Shown in pieces: positions 44,701-53,044 of a stretch of DNA of 64,000 nt. Origin of the DNA: CAZSBB01 sp964605235 (GTDB taxonomy: Bacteria > Planctomycetota > Phycisphaerae > Phycisphaerales > Phycisphaeraceae); assembly GCA_964605235.1 (NCBI GenBank), contig CAZSBB010000014.1, positions 1 to 64,000 of the forward strand, written 5' to 3'. Under the pieces are notes generated by a model that saw only the letters and a program-made list of their open reading frames with translations, did no database searches and had not been told where the DNA came from. Numbering within the stretch: position 1 is the first letter of the stretch; each line of letters begins with the position of its first letter. Position numbers and translations under genes: made by a program.

Positions 44701-47700
44701 CCCGCAACGCGCGCCTGCGTCTGAGCAGCGGAGCCGGGCAGCATGAAATCTCCCCGCTGGCGCAATTGGAAGTCGAACGCGCGTTGGCGTCCATCGGCGC
44801 GTCCATCACCGGCGCGGCCGTCAGCAACGACCTGCGCGTCGATCTCTCCGCTCGGCAGGTCACCGCCCTCAACCTCGACACCGGCGAAACCTTCCACACC
44901 ACCAGCCTGGAAGATGGCTCGTTCATTTTCCCCGTGGTCACGCCCGGCGACTACGAGCTGCGCTTCGACGGCGCCATCGTGGCGGGCGGGAGCAACGTCA
45001 CCGTGCTGGCGGACACTCCACTGACGGGTGTGCAACTGGACCTGCAGGCGGGTGCGACGCTCAGCGGCAAAGTCACCGCCGCGGAGACGGGCTTACCGTT
45101 GCAGGACGTGGTGCTGGTCATTTTCAATGACGCGGGCCAATCGCTGTCCACCATCACCGATGTGCAGGGCCGTTATCGCTTTGAAGGCTTGGCGCCCGGG
45201 ACGTATCAGGTGGCGACGCTCGCCGCCGGGCGGGCGCTGCCGTTGCAGGACGTGGTGATCGCCAACACCGATCCGATGACGCTCAACCTCAGCACGCCGC
45301 GCGGCGGATCGCTCGCCGGCCAGGTGGTGCTCGCCGCCGGTGGTCCGACCGACGGCACGCTGCGCGTCACCGCCCAGCGGGATGACGGTCTGGGTCTGGA
45401 CAGCACCTATTTCATCGCCGGCCCGCAGCCGGGCTTCAGCCTGCTCAATCTGCCGCCGGGCAGCTATGACCTGCATCTGACGCTGGCGGGCTATCAGCCG
45501 GTGAACCTGTTTGATGTGGTGCTGGGTCTGGGCGAAGCGAAGCAACTGGGCAATATCAATCTGGAGCGCGCCGCCGAGGTTCATGGCGCGGTGCAGTCGC
45601 TGGTGCCGGGCGTGGAGCCGGGCGAAGTGGTCGTGGGCCTGTTCCAGAACGGCGTGCAGGTCACGGGGACGACGCCCGACGCGACGGGCGACTTCATGTT
45701 CGTCGACCTGGCGGCGGGCCTTTACCAACTGGCGATTGCCGACCTGCCCGCCTGGCCCAGCACGGTCATCGACGTGGTGGTGACCGCCGGCGAAGTGTTG
45801 ACCGATCAGGACCTGGTCATCGCCGGCGGCGCCCAGGTGCAGGGCGTGGTGCGGCTGGCGGAGGACAACTCCCTGGCTGCCGGGGTGCCGGTGTATCTGC
45901 GCGCCGCGGACGGCACGGAGCACAGCACCATCACCGACAACGCGGGGCACTACCAGTTCTTCGGCGTCGGGCTCGGGGCGCAGCGCGTGTACCTGACGCT
46001 CGCGGGCGTCGGCAGCAGCGTGGACGTGAATGTGCTGGATATTGAAACCGGCGACTACACCGCCAACCTGACCATGCCGCGCCCCCACGCGCTGACCGGG
46101 CGCGTGGTGGACGCCCAGGGCAATCCGTTGGCAGAAGCCATCGTCGGCTTGTACGACGGCGAGCAACTGCTGCTGGAAACCATCACCGACACCCAGGGAC
46201 AGTACGCCTTCGATGTGGTGGGCACGGGTGACTTCATCGTGCGCGTGCGCGGCGTGGGCAGCAACTTCATGCCGCAGAATGTCACCCTTGGCGGCGCGGA
46301 TCTGGCGCTGAACGATTTCACCGCCGGCAGCGCGCAACTCACGCTCAACCTTTTCTCCGGCGGGCAACCGGAAACCAACGCCCAGGTGATGCTCTTCGAA
46401 CGCGCCACCGGCCTGCTGATCGATGTGCTCAGCCCCAACGACCTCGGCCAGGTCACCTTCGGCGGTTTGACCGCGGGTGAATACCGCCTGCAGGTGATCG
46501 CCGGCAATCGGGGCGGCTTCACCCAGGACCTGGCGATGACCGGACAGAACCAGACGCTGAACATTTCCCTGCAGGCAGCGCGCAGCATCGCCGGCATCGT
46601 GCGCGACGGCAATGGTCAGCCCGTGGCGGGGGCGCAGCTCCTGCTGGTCGATCCCCTGCTGCTGCAGAATCGCCAGGTGGCGGTCAGCGCCGCTGACGGT
46701 TCATTCGAGTTCGTCGGCGTCACCCACAGCAGCGTTGATCTGCTGGTGCTTGCCGCCGGCATGCAGGCGCATGTCGAAACGCTCGGCGCCGGCGCCAGCG
46801 CGGACGTGCAGGTCACGTTGACCGCCAGCACGCGCACCCTCACCGGCCGGGCGGTGGACGGTGCGGGCCTGGCTTTGGCGCGCGCCAGCGTGGTGGCGCT
46901 GGACGCCAGCGGCCGACCGGTGGGTTTGGCGCGGACCGACGCGGGGGGCAACTTCACCATCAGCAGCGCGACCGGCGTGGTGACGCTCAAGGTCATCAGC
47001 GAAGGTTACCAGGCGGCGCAGGTGGTGGGCATCGACTTGACGGCGGGCAACGTGGCGCTGGGCAACCTGGCGCTGAGCGCGGTGGCGTCGGCGCGCTATC
47101 TGGGCAATGTCGCCAATTTGAATCTCGACCAGCGGCAGGACCCGACGCGCGACAGCAGCGCCTGGACTTACGCTTCGCCGGGCGCGCCGGGCTGGCTGCG
47201 CTCGCTGGTGGTCAAGCCGCAGCGCCGCGCCGATGAAGTGGAGCCGGCGACGCTGGGAGCCAAGAACTGTGAAGCCGGCCGGGCGGCGTTCCGCGAGGTG
47301 ATGACCCAGGTTCGCCGCGCCAGTGCCCGTTGGCAGGCGGTGGCGACCGCTGGCGAAGCGCTCTCGGCGCTGGCGTGGAACGGCCTGGCGGTGGTGCCGC
47401 TGGACCTGGCGCGGGCGGCGGGGCAGGCGGCGGCGTTGGGTCTGGCGGGCGTGAAGCTCGCCGCCGCGTGGGGCAGCGCCAGTGCCGCCGGCTGGTTGGC
47501 GGGCGTGGGCAGCAAGATCGCCATGGCGGACACCGTGGCCGCCCTGGGCAATGCGATCTACAGCTTCGGCAGCGCCATTCAGCAGATGGCGGGGGCGACC
47601 TCGCTGCAGGGCGCGCTGGCGGCGGTGCAGAAGGCGATGGAACTCAACTATGGTTTTGCCGACATCATCAACAACGCCATCGACCTGGTGAGCAAGATTG

Positions 47701-50700
47701 ATGGCCAGGCGCTGGGGCAGGGTTTTGATCGTTACACCAGCACGTTCGGCATCGTCGGCATCCTGTACAACATCAAGGACATTCTCAACAATTTCACCTT
47801 GCCGGAGATTCGGGACCTGCTCTCGGCGATGGCCGCCGCGGAAGAGGCGTACATCAACGCCAAAGCCGCCTACGACCAGGCTGTGGAAGCCTCCAAAGCC
47901 GCCGCCGACGTGTACCGCAATGTGCAGTGCCCCAACCCCAACCTGCCCAAACCCCGACGCCGGGACGACGGCGGCGGCGACGATGGCGGCGGCGATGACG
48001 GCGGGGGCGGGAGCGGCGGCGGACCGGCCACCTACAACCCGGCGGTGGTCATCTCCAAGGACCCCAATGACATCCTCGGCCCCGACGGCTTCGGCGATGA
48101 ACGCTGGACCGCGGCGCCCGCCACCTTCAACTACACCATTCGCTTTGAAAATGATCCCCAACTCGCCACCGCGCCGGCGCAGCAGGTCACCATTACCCAG
48201 CAACTCGACAGCACCCTCGACTGGCGCACCTTCCGCATCGACGATCTGGGCTGGGGCGATTTCCGCCTGGAACTCAATGCCGACAGCTCCTTCGTTTCGC
48301 AGCGCGTCGATCTGTCCGAAACCAAGGGCTACTGGGTGGATGTCACCGGCTTTGTCGATGTGACCACCGGCGTCGCGTCCTGGACGCTGACCACCCTCGA
48401 CCCCGCCACCGGGCAACGTCCCGCCGACCCGTTCATGGGCTTCCTCCCGCCCGATGATGAAACCGGCATCGGCGAGGGCTTCGTGTCCTACACCATTCGC
48501 CCACGCCGCGATGCCGTCACCGGAGATGTGGTGGATGCCGAGGCCCGCATCGTGTTCGACATCAACGAACCGATCGACACCCCGCGCATTCTCAACACCC
48601 TGGACCTGCTCGCGCCCACCAGCAGCGTCACGGCATTGCCCGCCAGCAGCGGCAGCAATGTCGCGGTGCAGTGGACCGGCAGCGACGGCGCCGGCGCGGG
48701 CGTGGCGGCGTACGACATCTACGTGCGCGACAACCAGGGGGCGTATTATCGCTGGCTCGAAAGCACCACCGCCAATGAAGCCGTGTTTGCCGGACTGGCC
48801 GGCCACCGCTATGACTTCTACAGCATCGCCATCGATCAGGTGGGCCTGCGCGAAGACGCGCCGGCGGTCTTTGACGCCACCACCCTGGTGGAAGGCGCCA
48901 GCAATCCGCCCAGCGCCTCGGCTGCCGGCTTCACCGTGGCGGAGGATCAGCCTTATGCCGGCCAACTGGCGGGTGTCGATCTCGACAACGATCCGCTGAC
49001 CTTCGCCGTCGTCACCCCGCCGACCCATGGCCTGTTGACCGTCAACCCCGACGGCTCCTTCACCTATCAACCGCAACGACAACCCACCACGGGCTTCGTC
49101 GGCAACGACAGTTTCACCTTCACCGTCAACGACGGCGCGACCACCAGTAGCCCCGCGACGGTGAGCATCACCCTCACGCCCGTCAACAGTGCTCCCAGCG
49201 CGGTCGCCGGCGGCTTCACCGTCAACGACGGCGCGACCCACGCCGGCCAGCTCGCCGGCGCCGACGCCGATGGCGACAGCCTGATTTACGAACTGGTCAC
49301 CGGTCCCACGCTTGGCCAGCTCACGCTCAACCCCGACGGCTCGTTTAGCTACCTGGCGCCGCAGCAGTCCGTCCCGGCGTTCGTGAGCAGCGACAGCTTC
49401 ACCTTCCGCACCAACGACGGCATGACCACCAGTGCCCCGACGGCCGTCAACATCACCCTCACGCCCACGCTGGGCGCGCTGGGCGATCGCGTGTGGATCG
49501 ACGCCGATGGCGACGGTCTGCAGCAAGTGGGCGCGGATGGCGCTGCTGGCGTCACGGTCCAACTGCTGGATGCGCAGGGCCAGCAGGTCGCGCAGACCAC
49601 CACCGATGCGGAGGGCGGCTACCTGTTCGACCGGGTGAACCCCGGCAACTACCGGGTGCAGTTCGTGCTGCCCGCCGGCTACTTGTTCACCCTGGCGAAT
49701 CAGGACGCCGATGACGCCGCCGACAGCGACGCCGACCGCACCACCGGCCAAACCGCGCTGGTCACCGTCAGCGCCGGCCAGACCGTGCGCACCGAGGACG
49801 CCGGCTTGCTGGCGCCGGCCGTCATCACCGGCGCTGCGTGGATCGACAGCAACCGCGACGGCGTGCATGACCCGGGCGAAGCGGCGCTGGGCAATGTGCG
49901 CGTCTACCTCGACGCCAACACCAATGGCGCGTTCGACCCCGGGGAAACCTCGGTGCTCAGCGGCAATGACGGCGCCTACAGCTTCACCGGACTTTTCCCC
50001 GGCGCCTATGTGCTGCGCGCCGTCACCCCCAACAACTATGACGCCACCGCGCCGGCCAGCGGCCTCTACGGCGTGGACCTCGCGGCGGGTCAAACCGTCG
50101 GCGCCCGCGACTTCGGTTATGTGCTGCAGGCGCCCGCCACCCTCGGCGGCATGGTGTGGGAAGACCTGGACCTCGACGGCGTGCGCGACGGCGGCGAACC
50201 CGGACAGCCCGGCGTGACCGTGATCCTCGACACCAATCGCAACCGCAAACTCGACGCCAACGAAGTCAGCACCATCACCGACGCCAACGGCCAGTATGAG
50301 TTTGGCGTCAACCCCGGGCGGTATTACGTCTTCGCTCTGCTGGGCGACAACTGGACCCAGACCGCTCCCGCCGGCATCACGCGCGGCGTGCATACCGTCA
50401 CGGTCGCCAACGGCGATCACCCTGCCGACCTGGATTTTGGCGGGTTCCGGCCGGTGACGCTCAATGGCTTCGTGTATGAAGACCGCGACGGCAACGCGAC
50501 CCGTGACGGCGGTGAAGCGGGCATGAAGAACGTCACCCTCTTCGCCGACCGCGATGGCGATGGCGTGCTCGATCGTGGTGAGGAAAGCGCGCGCACCGCG
50601 GCCGATGGCTCCTACAGTCTCATCGTCGCGCCCGGCGACTTCGTGCTGCGCCAGGTCACGCCGCGCGGCTATGTCCCCACCGAGGACGCCCATGTCGTGC

Positions 50701-52868
50701 AGGTCGCCAGTGGGGATGCTCCGGTCACGCTCAACCTCGGCGCGGTGCAGCCAGGTGTGATGCAAGGCATGGTCTTCACCGACACCAACGGCAACGGCGA
50801 GTACGACACCCGTGAACCCGGCCAGCGCAATGCCGTCGTGTTCCTCGACGCCAACGCCAATGGCCAGCTCGATGAAGGCGAAACCCGCACGCTGACCGAC
50901 ACGCGCGGGGCGTACAAGTTTGAGGTTGGCCCCGGCACGTATGACGTGTACGCCCAGTTGCCAGCCGACCAGGTGGGCAGCACGCCCCAGGCCGGCGGCT
51001 ACTTGAATGTGCAGGTCGCCAGCGGCGCCAAGCTCGCCGGCTTGGACTTCGGCGCGTACCAGCGCGGCGCCCTGGCGGGCAAGGTCTTCAACGATGCCGA
51101 CGGCGACGCCCGCCGCGACCGCGATGAAACCGGCGCCCCCGGCATCACCGTGCGCTTGTTCAATGCGGTTGGCGAGACGATTGGCACGGAGGTCGCCAGC
51201 ACATTGACCAACGCCCAGGGTGAGTTCACTTTCGCCAATCTCGCCCCCGGAAGGTATTTCGTGACGGAAGATTTGCCCAATGGCATTGTGCAGACCACGC
51301 CCGCCGGCGCCACGCAGGGCTTCTTTGTCGATGTGCTCTCGGGCCAGACCGCCAGCACCGACAGCAAACGCAGAATCATCGACATGGGCAACGTGCAGGA
51401 AGCGGCGCTCCGCGGCACGGTGTTCGAAGACACCAACGCCAACGGCGTCCGCGACGACGGCGAGCTGGGACTGCCGGCGGTGACCGTCTTCCTCGACCTC
51501 AACCGCAACGGCAGGCTCGACGCCAACGAGCAGTCGCAGCAGACCGATGCGCAGGGACAGTACGAATTCAAATCCGCGCCAGGCAAGCTCGCCGTCAGTG
51601 TGCTCACCCCGGCGAACATGCTCCAATCCCTGCCCGACACCAAAGCCCGCGGCCGGTATGACCTGACCGTCACCAGCGGGACGCAGTTCGACAACCTGGA
51701 CTTCGGCTACTACAGGCTCGTCAACCTTTCGGGTGTGGTGTACGACGATGTCAACGGCAATCAGCAGCGCGACGAAGGCGAAGCCGGCCTGGCGCGGGTC
51801 AAGGTCTTTGTCGACCGCGACAACGACGGCCGGCTCGACCGCGATGAGGAATCCGCCACCACCGACGCCAACGGCAACTACGCGCTGACCGCCAAACCCG
51901 GCAGCGTGCGCGTCAGTGAAACCCTGCCGCGCGGCTACGTGCAGACCGAAGGCCCCACCGACCTGACCTTCACCAGCGGGGCGGTGCATGCCAATGTCAA
52001 CCTTGGCAATGTGAAACCCGCCAAGGTCAGCGGCACCGTGTTCGACGACGCCAACGCCGACGGCGTCTTCGCCCGCACCGAGCGCGGCATTGCCGGCGCG
52101 GCGGTGTGGGTGGATGTCAATGGCAATGACGTGCGCGACCCCAACGAGCCGCAGGACATCACCGACAGCCGCGGCAGCTGGGACCTGTTGCTCCCGCCTG
52201 GCGATTACACCCTGCGCACGGAATTGCCCGCCAACTATGTGCTCAACACCCCCGATGGCGCGGAGCACAACATCGTCGGCCTGCTGGGCGGACAAACCGT
52301 CACGGGCCTCAACTACTCGGGCTACCGCCTGGCGACCCTGCGCGGCTCGGTGTTCGAAGACCTCAACGGCTCGACCCGGCGCGATCGCAATGAAGGCCCG
52401 CTGGAAAACATCACCATCGACCTGCTGGGCGCGCCTGGCACGCTGCTGGAAAACCAGCTCGTCGCCACCACCCAGACCGGCGCGGACGGCAAGTTCGAAT
52501 TCGCCAATCTCGTCCCCGGCCAGTACGTCCTGCGCCAGCAGACGCCCGACGGCTACAACCAGACGCTGCCCACCAACCAGGCGAACTACAACATCGATCT
52601 GGTCAGTGGCGAGGTGGAAATACGCGACGTCAACCGCCGCACGCTGGACTTTGCCAATCGCCCCGCCCTGCAGGCGGCCGCCTTGCCCACCGGCGTGCTG
52701 CAAAGCCTGGCGAACCTGTGGCAGACCGGCGCCGCCCTGCTCCAGCCGGTGCAGTGGACCTTGACCAACCAGTTGCCCCCTGCCAGCAGTACGGGAGCAG
52801 CAACGGCGGTGGCGCCGCGCTACCTGCCCGCCAACTACACGCTGGAGGAAGTGGTGCTCGAGTCCTGA
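35709..52868 (+). CDS. Giant LEPR-XLL-type repeat protein (CARDB, carboxypeptidase-regulatory-like and SdrD-B-like domains), 5719 aa
   Basis: A very large, probably cell-surface or extracellular protein. After a basic start it has the LEPR-XLL-like motif LEALERRILLSGD (about 49-61), found at the N-terminus of planctomycete giant proteins. By eye there are 21 CARDB adhesion-type repeats (about 61-2640; each with a WTVxNxG-like and DxVYLSxD-like segment). A pre-peptidase-like domain (about 2643-2750) and an IPT-like part follow. Then come several carboxypeptidase-regulatory-like beta domains (about 3115-3795), an Ala-rich helical block (about 3825-4078), an Asp/Gly linker, a domain starting SKDPNDILGPDGFG (about 4116-4295), two cadherin-like domains (about 4398-4585) and about ten SdrD-B-like repeats with Ca-loop-like DxDxDGxxD (about 4588-5648). 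No C-terminal anchor is recognisable. ATG at 35709 is preceded by GGGAGG 5 nt upstream. Confidence 0.9.
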   Translation: MARGIGWTRRQFLNHPRKLARSPKRARKFDQRSSHTGWAQPCSDTQRWLEALERRILLSGDLAVSVNLAPASANLNDEVTLRWTVQNVGDAPVSSNNGWRDNVYLSDDQTLIPWGMPGMADELLFNLDTASPLTLNPGESYTAEHTFNLSFLKAGSRYLLFQTDANYTVDQQRDNNIAGVAIDLTAPDIDLLVSNPQGPSSSDASTDIHVEVDVTNIGSLPAPGGEWGPWTDSIYLSTDTTLDLEHHGPGGPGMMDLFIGEQQAPIELPLAAGQGYHYAIDIPLPNVAPGDYYLLFVADAWSEQLETNESNNVAFLPITISAPDADFQIDTLNLPTTGTLGGQVLIDYTASNHGSDPAGADWYDTLYLTPDGTLNNAVYVATFDHSDIAPLGAGQSYHVSQQVTIPTNASTGNLQWLLQIDAGNQQSETSDANNSAVGAITIAGPDINLTVSDVQAPAQVSPGDSYYIQFNVNNIGSVNAAANFWYDYIYLSSTGQIDGSEIFLTSSLHTGGLNAGASYPVGRTITIPQDASGDLALLIVADAAHQQAESSEADNVHVHWFQAGAPDLRISSVTAPGSAVWGNQVDVSFTVFNDSANDSSPDGWYDRVYLSNDQTFDGSDLLVGNTQRTGALLAGGSYDVNLSFTTPTNRSGQQYLLFVTDAAGAETESDETNNVLARALTLTAPDLTPTGVTNPATAIPGETVTVGWTVLNQGDGVANGLWQDRLYLSADDQFDPNDTLLTSPYMFSAPPVAPGDSYAFSTAVTLPGSATGNMYLILVTDAGAGLPESNNDNNTVASTIAFETLDLAPQQLEAPAQVNLGEAFDVAWLVQNLGAADADADWFDRLYLSSDAVLDGNDQLLATVNAADVSPLAGGASYPLQTSVTLSNVAAGQWYLLLAADAHNQQLETDETNNVLAQAVTVTAPDLVIDSLDAPATGAWGEQLALQWLLHNVGNGPAGGSWQDYVYLSNDMTLSGDDVYLGYSPVTPAGALEPDQTLSNGVVVTLPTGRTGPQYLLIVANANQSQAESSIANNVFAQPLTLTAPNLTLEQFTAPAAAAVGQTITLTWEVRNTGNAAAASQWWDRLYLSSDAVLDVGDTPVTGFRIDDVQPLAPDGTYTRTLQATLPASAEGSFYLLLQADGTTSQPEADETDNVLARPIDLTAPDLEVTAITAPVSADWGQNIAFSWTVTNTGTGIAHADWLDRVYLSADAVFDGNDTLLTSRSAATESPLAPAAAYTFDGSVTLPGAVSGDVYLLFVTDATGVQPEADENNNVVAHALTIASTDPALLDAHAPSEASIGQTIAVDWTVGNVGAGTLHRNWSDVVYLSTDNLLDGNDVAIGSLWNAGKTPLAPGGQYTQQAQVTIPQQLVGGDYFLIFATVPASGNQPDSNPDNNTIATPLHLSSADLQITTAVAPDTGAWGQWIDVQWAVSNLGPGSAPGSWVDRVYLSTDQTLDGNDTLLSNYYVYNSQPLDAAAGYAVQRNVYLPAAPRGAQYLLFVADATNSQTELEETANNILARPFTLTAADLQVTQLSAPLTGEFGSTLDVQWTVHNAGDGPATGTIIDQIWLSTDPNNLAGARLLHTASHDATATPLAPGADLQRQVEVVLPLDAGLSDGTYYVVLQSDRYNSVREINENDNQASSAIEMSVPQLPDLSVTVVTSPATARAGQPVELTWTLTNNGTAATTGPWTDYIYISADDALSGGDRRVASFRFDGVIAPGQSVQRTQSFLLPLDVSGLRYFVVETDAKGEIYEHALENNNSQASTNPTDIETVFANLIVSDLTPPSEGHSDQQVLVQWQVTNVGNAATSSSAWHDAVYLSLDGTLNGSDVLLGTVANASYLNPNESYSQSLLVTLPTGADGDYQFLVVTDYRDSVEEQDREDDNLTASAPVTIALTPPPDLLVTSIMTPTQAFSGQPVTVSWTVQNVGNGDTVGSLWYDRLYLSQDDVLDGGDRDYGAFSHSGALTSGASYTVSRQVTLPEGISGDWHFIVVTDAYNYVFEHVLENNNTQAAGTPLQVNLTPPADLEVDSLIIPATAIAGHALTVNYHVTNYGSTATTASVWRDEVYLSLDGALDPQTDILLGHHQHNGRLSVDDGYDVSLNLTLPENLAGSYTVFVRTDVNQAGYETDYTNNTLGSTSAVVIANQPANLVITAADAPTTGQAGTVVPVTWTVRNTGVGATPGKPWYDRVYLSADLTLGEGDQLLASVQRTTPLAAGASYSVSRAVTLPWDVAGAFYLLVVTDEGNVIPETGHEDDNLSAALPITISRKNPDLQVTAITAPQTGASGTNLQVSWTVTNEASQRVFNDVWYDAVYLTQNGVIDESSIRVGTVKHTGALAAGAAYDVTTAFTLPASLTGSYTLVVRTDDYGNVVEADESNNATAADDATSVTLSPAADLQVTNITIPAQAVAGQLLNLSWTVHNAGAGAAAGGWDDVVYLSRDMFLERGSDIYLGYVTHPSTLNSDGSYNVGTTLELPAGISGPFYVIVVTDSNNRVYERDQDGNNTAVSDQALDMLLPQPLDLVAGTITIPPSAIPGQDFALTYHVSNAGPNDAIGSWYDALYLSTDDQWDVGDLFFERAQHSGGLDSGETYEQTVTAALPGLLPGTYHVILRTDIRNQLPESDETNNLAASVDQFSASAPTLTLGQAVAGTLPQGRAVFYAVDVAAGQTLRIFLDGASDLSASELYVRLGDMPSRGTFDYRQSEQLAGDCEVIVPTTEAGTYYIMAYSVAANPGDDGYSLLAETIPFSVRAIDPISVGNTGPVTLRFSGAHYERDTTFNLIASNGAVITPTRVLIRDASTAYATYDLTGVAVGAYDVQAIRSDNQIALLEDGVQVTVGAGADFQVAVSGPPAVRPGRQYVFNVVYGNLGDADILAPLLLVNSPTGTPFGSNVAMLDGDQVVQLLARGFDGPAGTLRPGELYSIPIIYTTGVENITFEVHTVFPDDPRLIDWAELNDWLAGMVSGHDLTATQWQQTLAALQSAVGTTYGDWINMLARNARLRLSSGAGQHEISPLAQLEVERALASIGASITGAAVSNDLRVDLSARQVTALNLDTGETFHTTSLEDGSFIFPVVTPGDYELRFDGAIVAGGSNVTVLADTPLTGVQLDLQAGATLSGKVTAAETGLPLQDVVLVIFNDAGQSLSTITDVQGRYRFEGLAPGTYQVATLAAGRALPLQDVVIANTDPMTLNLSTPRGGSLAGQVVLAAGGPTDGTLRVTAQRDDGLGLDSTYFIAGPQPGFSLLNLPPGSYDLHLTLAGYQPVNLFDVVLGLGEAKQLGNINLERAAEVHGAVQSLVPGVEPGEVVVGLFQNGVQVTGTTPDATGDFMFVDLAAGLYQLAIADLPAWPSTVIDVVVTAGEVLTDQDLVIAGGAQVQGVVRLAEDNSLAAGVPVYLRAADGTEHSTITDNAGHYQFFGVGLGAQRVYLTLAGVGSSVDVNVLDIETGDYTANLTMPRPHALTGRVVDAQGNPLAEAIVGLYDGEQLLLETITDTQGQYAFDVVGTGDFIVRVRGVGSNFMPQNVTLGGADLALNDFTAGSAQLTLNLFSGGQPETNAQVMLFERATGLLIDVLSPNDLGQVTFGGLTAGEYRLQVIAGNRGGFTQDLAMTGQNQTLNISLQAARSIAGIVRDGNGQPVAGAQLLLVDPLLLQNRQVAVSAADGSFEFVGVTHSSVDLLVLAAGMQAHVETLGAGASADVQVTLTASTRTLTGRAVDGAGLALARASVVALDASGRPVGLARTDAGGNFTISSATGVVTLKVISEGYQAAQVVGIDLTAGNVALGNLALSAVASARYLGNVANLNLDQRQDPTRDSSAWTYASPGAPGWLRSLVVKPQRRADEVEPATLGAKNCEAGRAAFREVMTQVRRASARWQAVATAGEALSALAWNGLAVVPLDLARAAGQAAALGLAGVKLAAAWGSASAAGWLAGVGSKIAMADTVAALGNAIYSFGSAIQQMAGATSLQGALAAVQKAMELNYGFADIINNAIDLVSKIDGQALGQGFDRYTSTFGIVGILYNIKDILNNFTLPEIRDLLSAMAAAEEAYINAKAAYDQAVEASKAAADVYRNVQCPNPNLPKPRRRDDGGGDDGGGDDGGGGSGGGPATYNPAVVISKDPNDILGPDGFGDERWTAAPATFNYTIRFENDPQLATAPAQQVTITQQLDSTLDWRTFRIDDLGWGDFRLELNADSSFVSQRVDLSETKGYWVDVTGFVDVTTGVASWTLTTLDPATGQRPADPFMGFLPPDDETGIGEGFVSYTIRPRRDAVTGDVVDAEARIVFDINEPIDTPRILNTLDLLAPTSSVTALPASSGSNVAVQWTGSDGAGAGVAAYDIYVRDNQGAYYRWLESTTANEAVFAGLAGHRYDFYSIAIDQVGLREDAPAVFDATTLVEGASNPPSASAAGFTVAEDQPYAGQLAGVDLDNDPLTFAVVTPPTHGLLTVNPDGSFTYQPQRQPTTGFVGNDSFTFTVNDGATTSSPATVSITLTPVNSAPSAVAGGFTVNDGATHAGQLAGADADGDSLIYELVTGPTLGQLTLNPDGSFSYLAPQQSVPAFVSSDSFTFRTNDGMTTSAPTAVNITLTPTLGALGDRVWIDADGDGLQQVGADGAAGVTVQLLDAQGQQVAQTTTDAEGGYLFDRVNPGNYRVQFVLPAGYLFTLANQDADDAADSDADRTTGQTALVTVSAGQTVRTEDAGLLAPAVITGAAWIDSNRDGVHDPGEAALGNVRVYLDANTNGAFDPGETSVLSGNDGAYSFTGLFPGAYVLRAVTPNNYDATAPASGLYGVDLAAGQTVGARDFGYVLQAPATLGGMVWEDLDLDGVRDGGEPGQPGVTVILDTNRNRKLDANEVSTITDANGQYEFGVNPGRYYVFALLGDNWTQTAPAGITRGVHTVTVANGDHPADLDFGGFRPVTLNGFVYEDRDGNATRDGGEAGMKNVTLFADRDGDGVLDRGEESARTAADGSYSLIVAPGDFVLRQVTPRGYVPTEDAHVVQVASGDAPVTLNLGAVQPGVMQGMVFTDTNGNGEYDTREPGQRNAVVFLDANANGQLDEGETRTLTDTRGAYKFEVGPGTYDVYAQLPADQVGSTPQAGGYLNVQVASGAKLAGLDFGAYQRGALAGKVFNDADGDARRDRDETGAPGITVRLFNAVGETIGTEVASTLTNAQGEFTFANLAPGRYFVTEDLPNGIVQTTPAGATQGFFVDVLSGQTASTDSKRRIIDMGNVQEAALRGTVFEDTNANGVRDDGELGLPAVTVFLDLNRNGRLDANEQSQQTDAQGQYEFKSAPGKLAVSVLTPANMLQSLPDTKARGRYDLTVTSGTQFDNLDFGYYRLVNLSGVVYDDVNGNQQRDEGEAGLARVKVFVDRDNDGRLDRDEESATTDANGNYALTAKPGSVRVSETLPRGYVQTEGPTDLTFTSGAVHANVNLGNVKPAKVSGTVFDDANADGVFARTERGIAGAAVWVDVNGNDVRDPNEPQDITDSRGSWDLLLPPGDYTLRTELPANYVLNTPDGAEHNIVGLLGGQTVTGLNYSGYRLATLRGSVFEDLNGSTRRDRNEGPLENITIDLLGAPGTLLENQLVATTQTGADGKFEFANLVPGQYVLRQQTPDGYNQTLPTNQANYNIDLVSGEVEIRDVNRRTLDFANRPALQAAALPTGVLQSLANLWQTGAALLQPVQWTLTNQLPPASSTGAATAVAPRYLPANYTLEEVVLES

Positions 52869-52915
52869 GACTGATCAGGTTGCCAGGTGCTTTGAAACGA
52901 TCTCAAAAGAACAGT

Positions 52916-53029
52916 AACCACAGAGCCACAGAGTTCACCGAGCAAGGCTCACAGAGAATGCGGACAAATCAACAGGAAGCGTCAGCTTCTCATGCTTGCT
53001 CTGAGTGTTCTCTGTGCCTCGGTGGTGAG
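52916..53029. repeat. Imperfect inverted-repeat element with CAGAG ends, copy 2
   Basis: The left end ACCACAGAGCCACAGAG and right end CTCTGTGCCTCGGTGGTGA are imperfect reverse complements. The layout and several words match the element at 19653-19767. It lies between the convergent 3' ends of the giant gene and the heparinase-like gene. Confidence 0.6.
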
Positions 53030-53044
53030 TATTGAGATCATTGC

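Noticed and set aside
35604..52703. Very long open frames on the minus strand inside the giant gene (35604-39305, 39396-43541, 46701-52703)
   Set aside because: They mirror the repetitive, high-GC codons of the plus-strand gene, lack recognisable domains and have biased Gly/Arg/His/Val compositions typical of antisense shadows.
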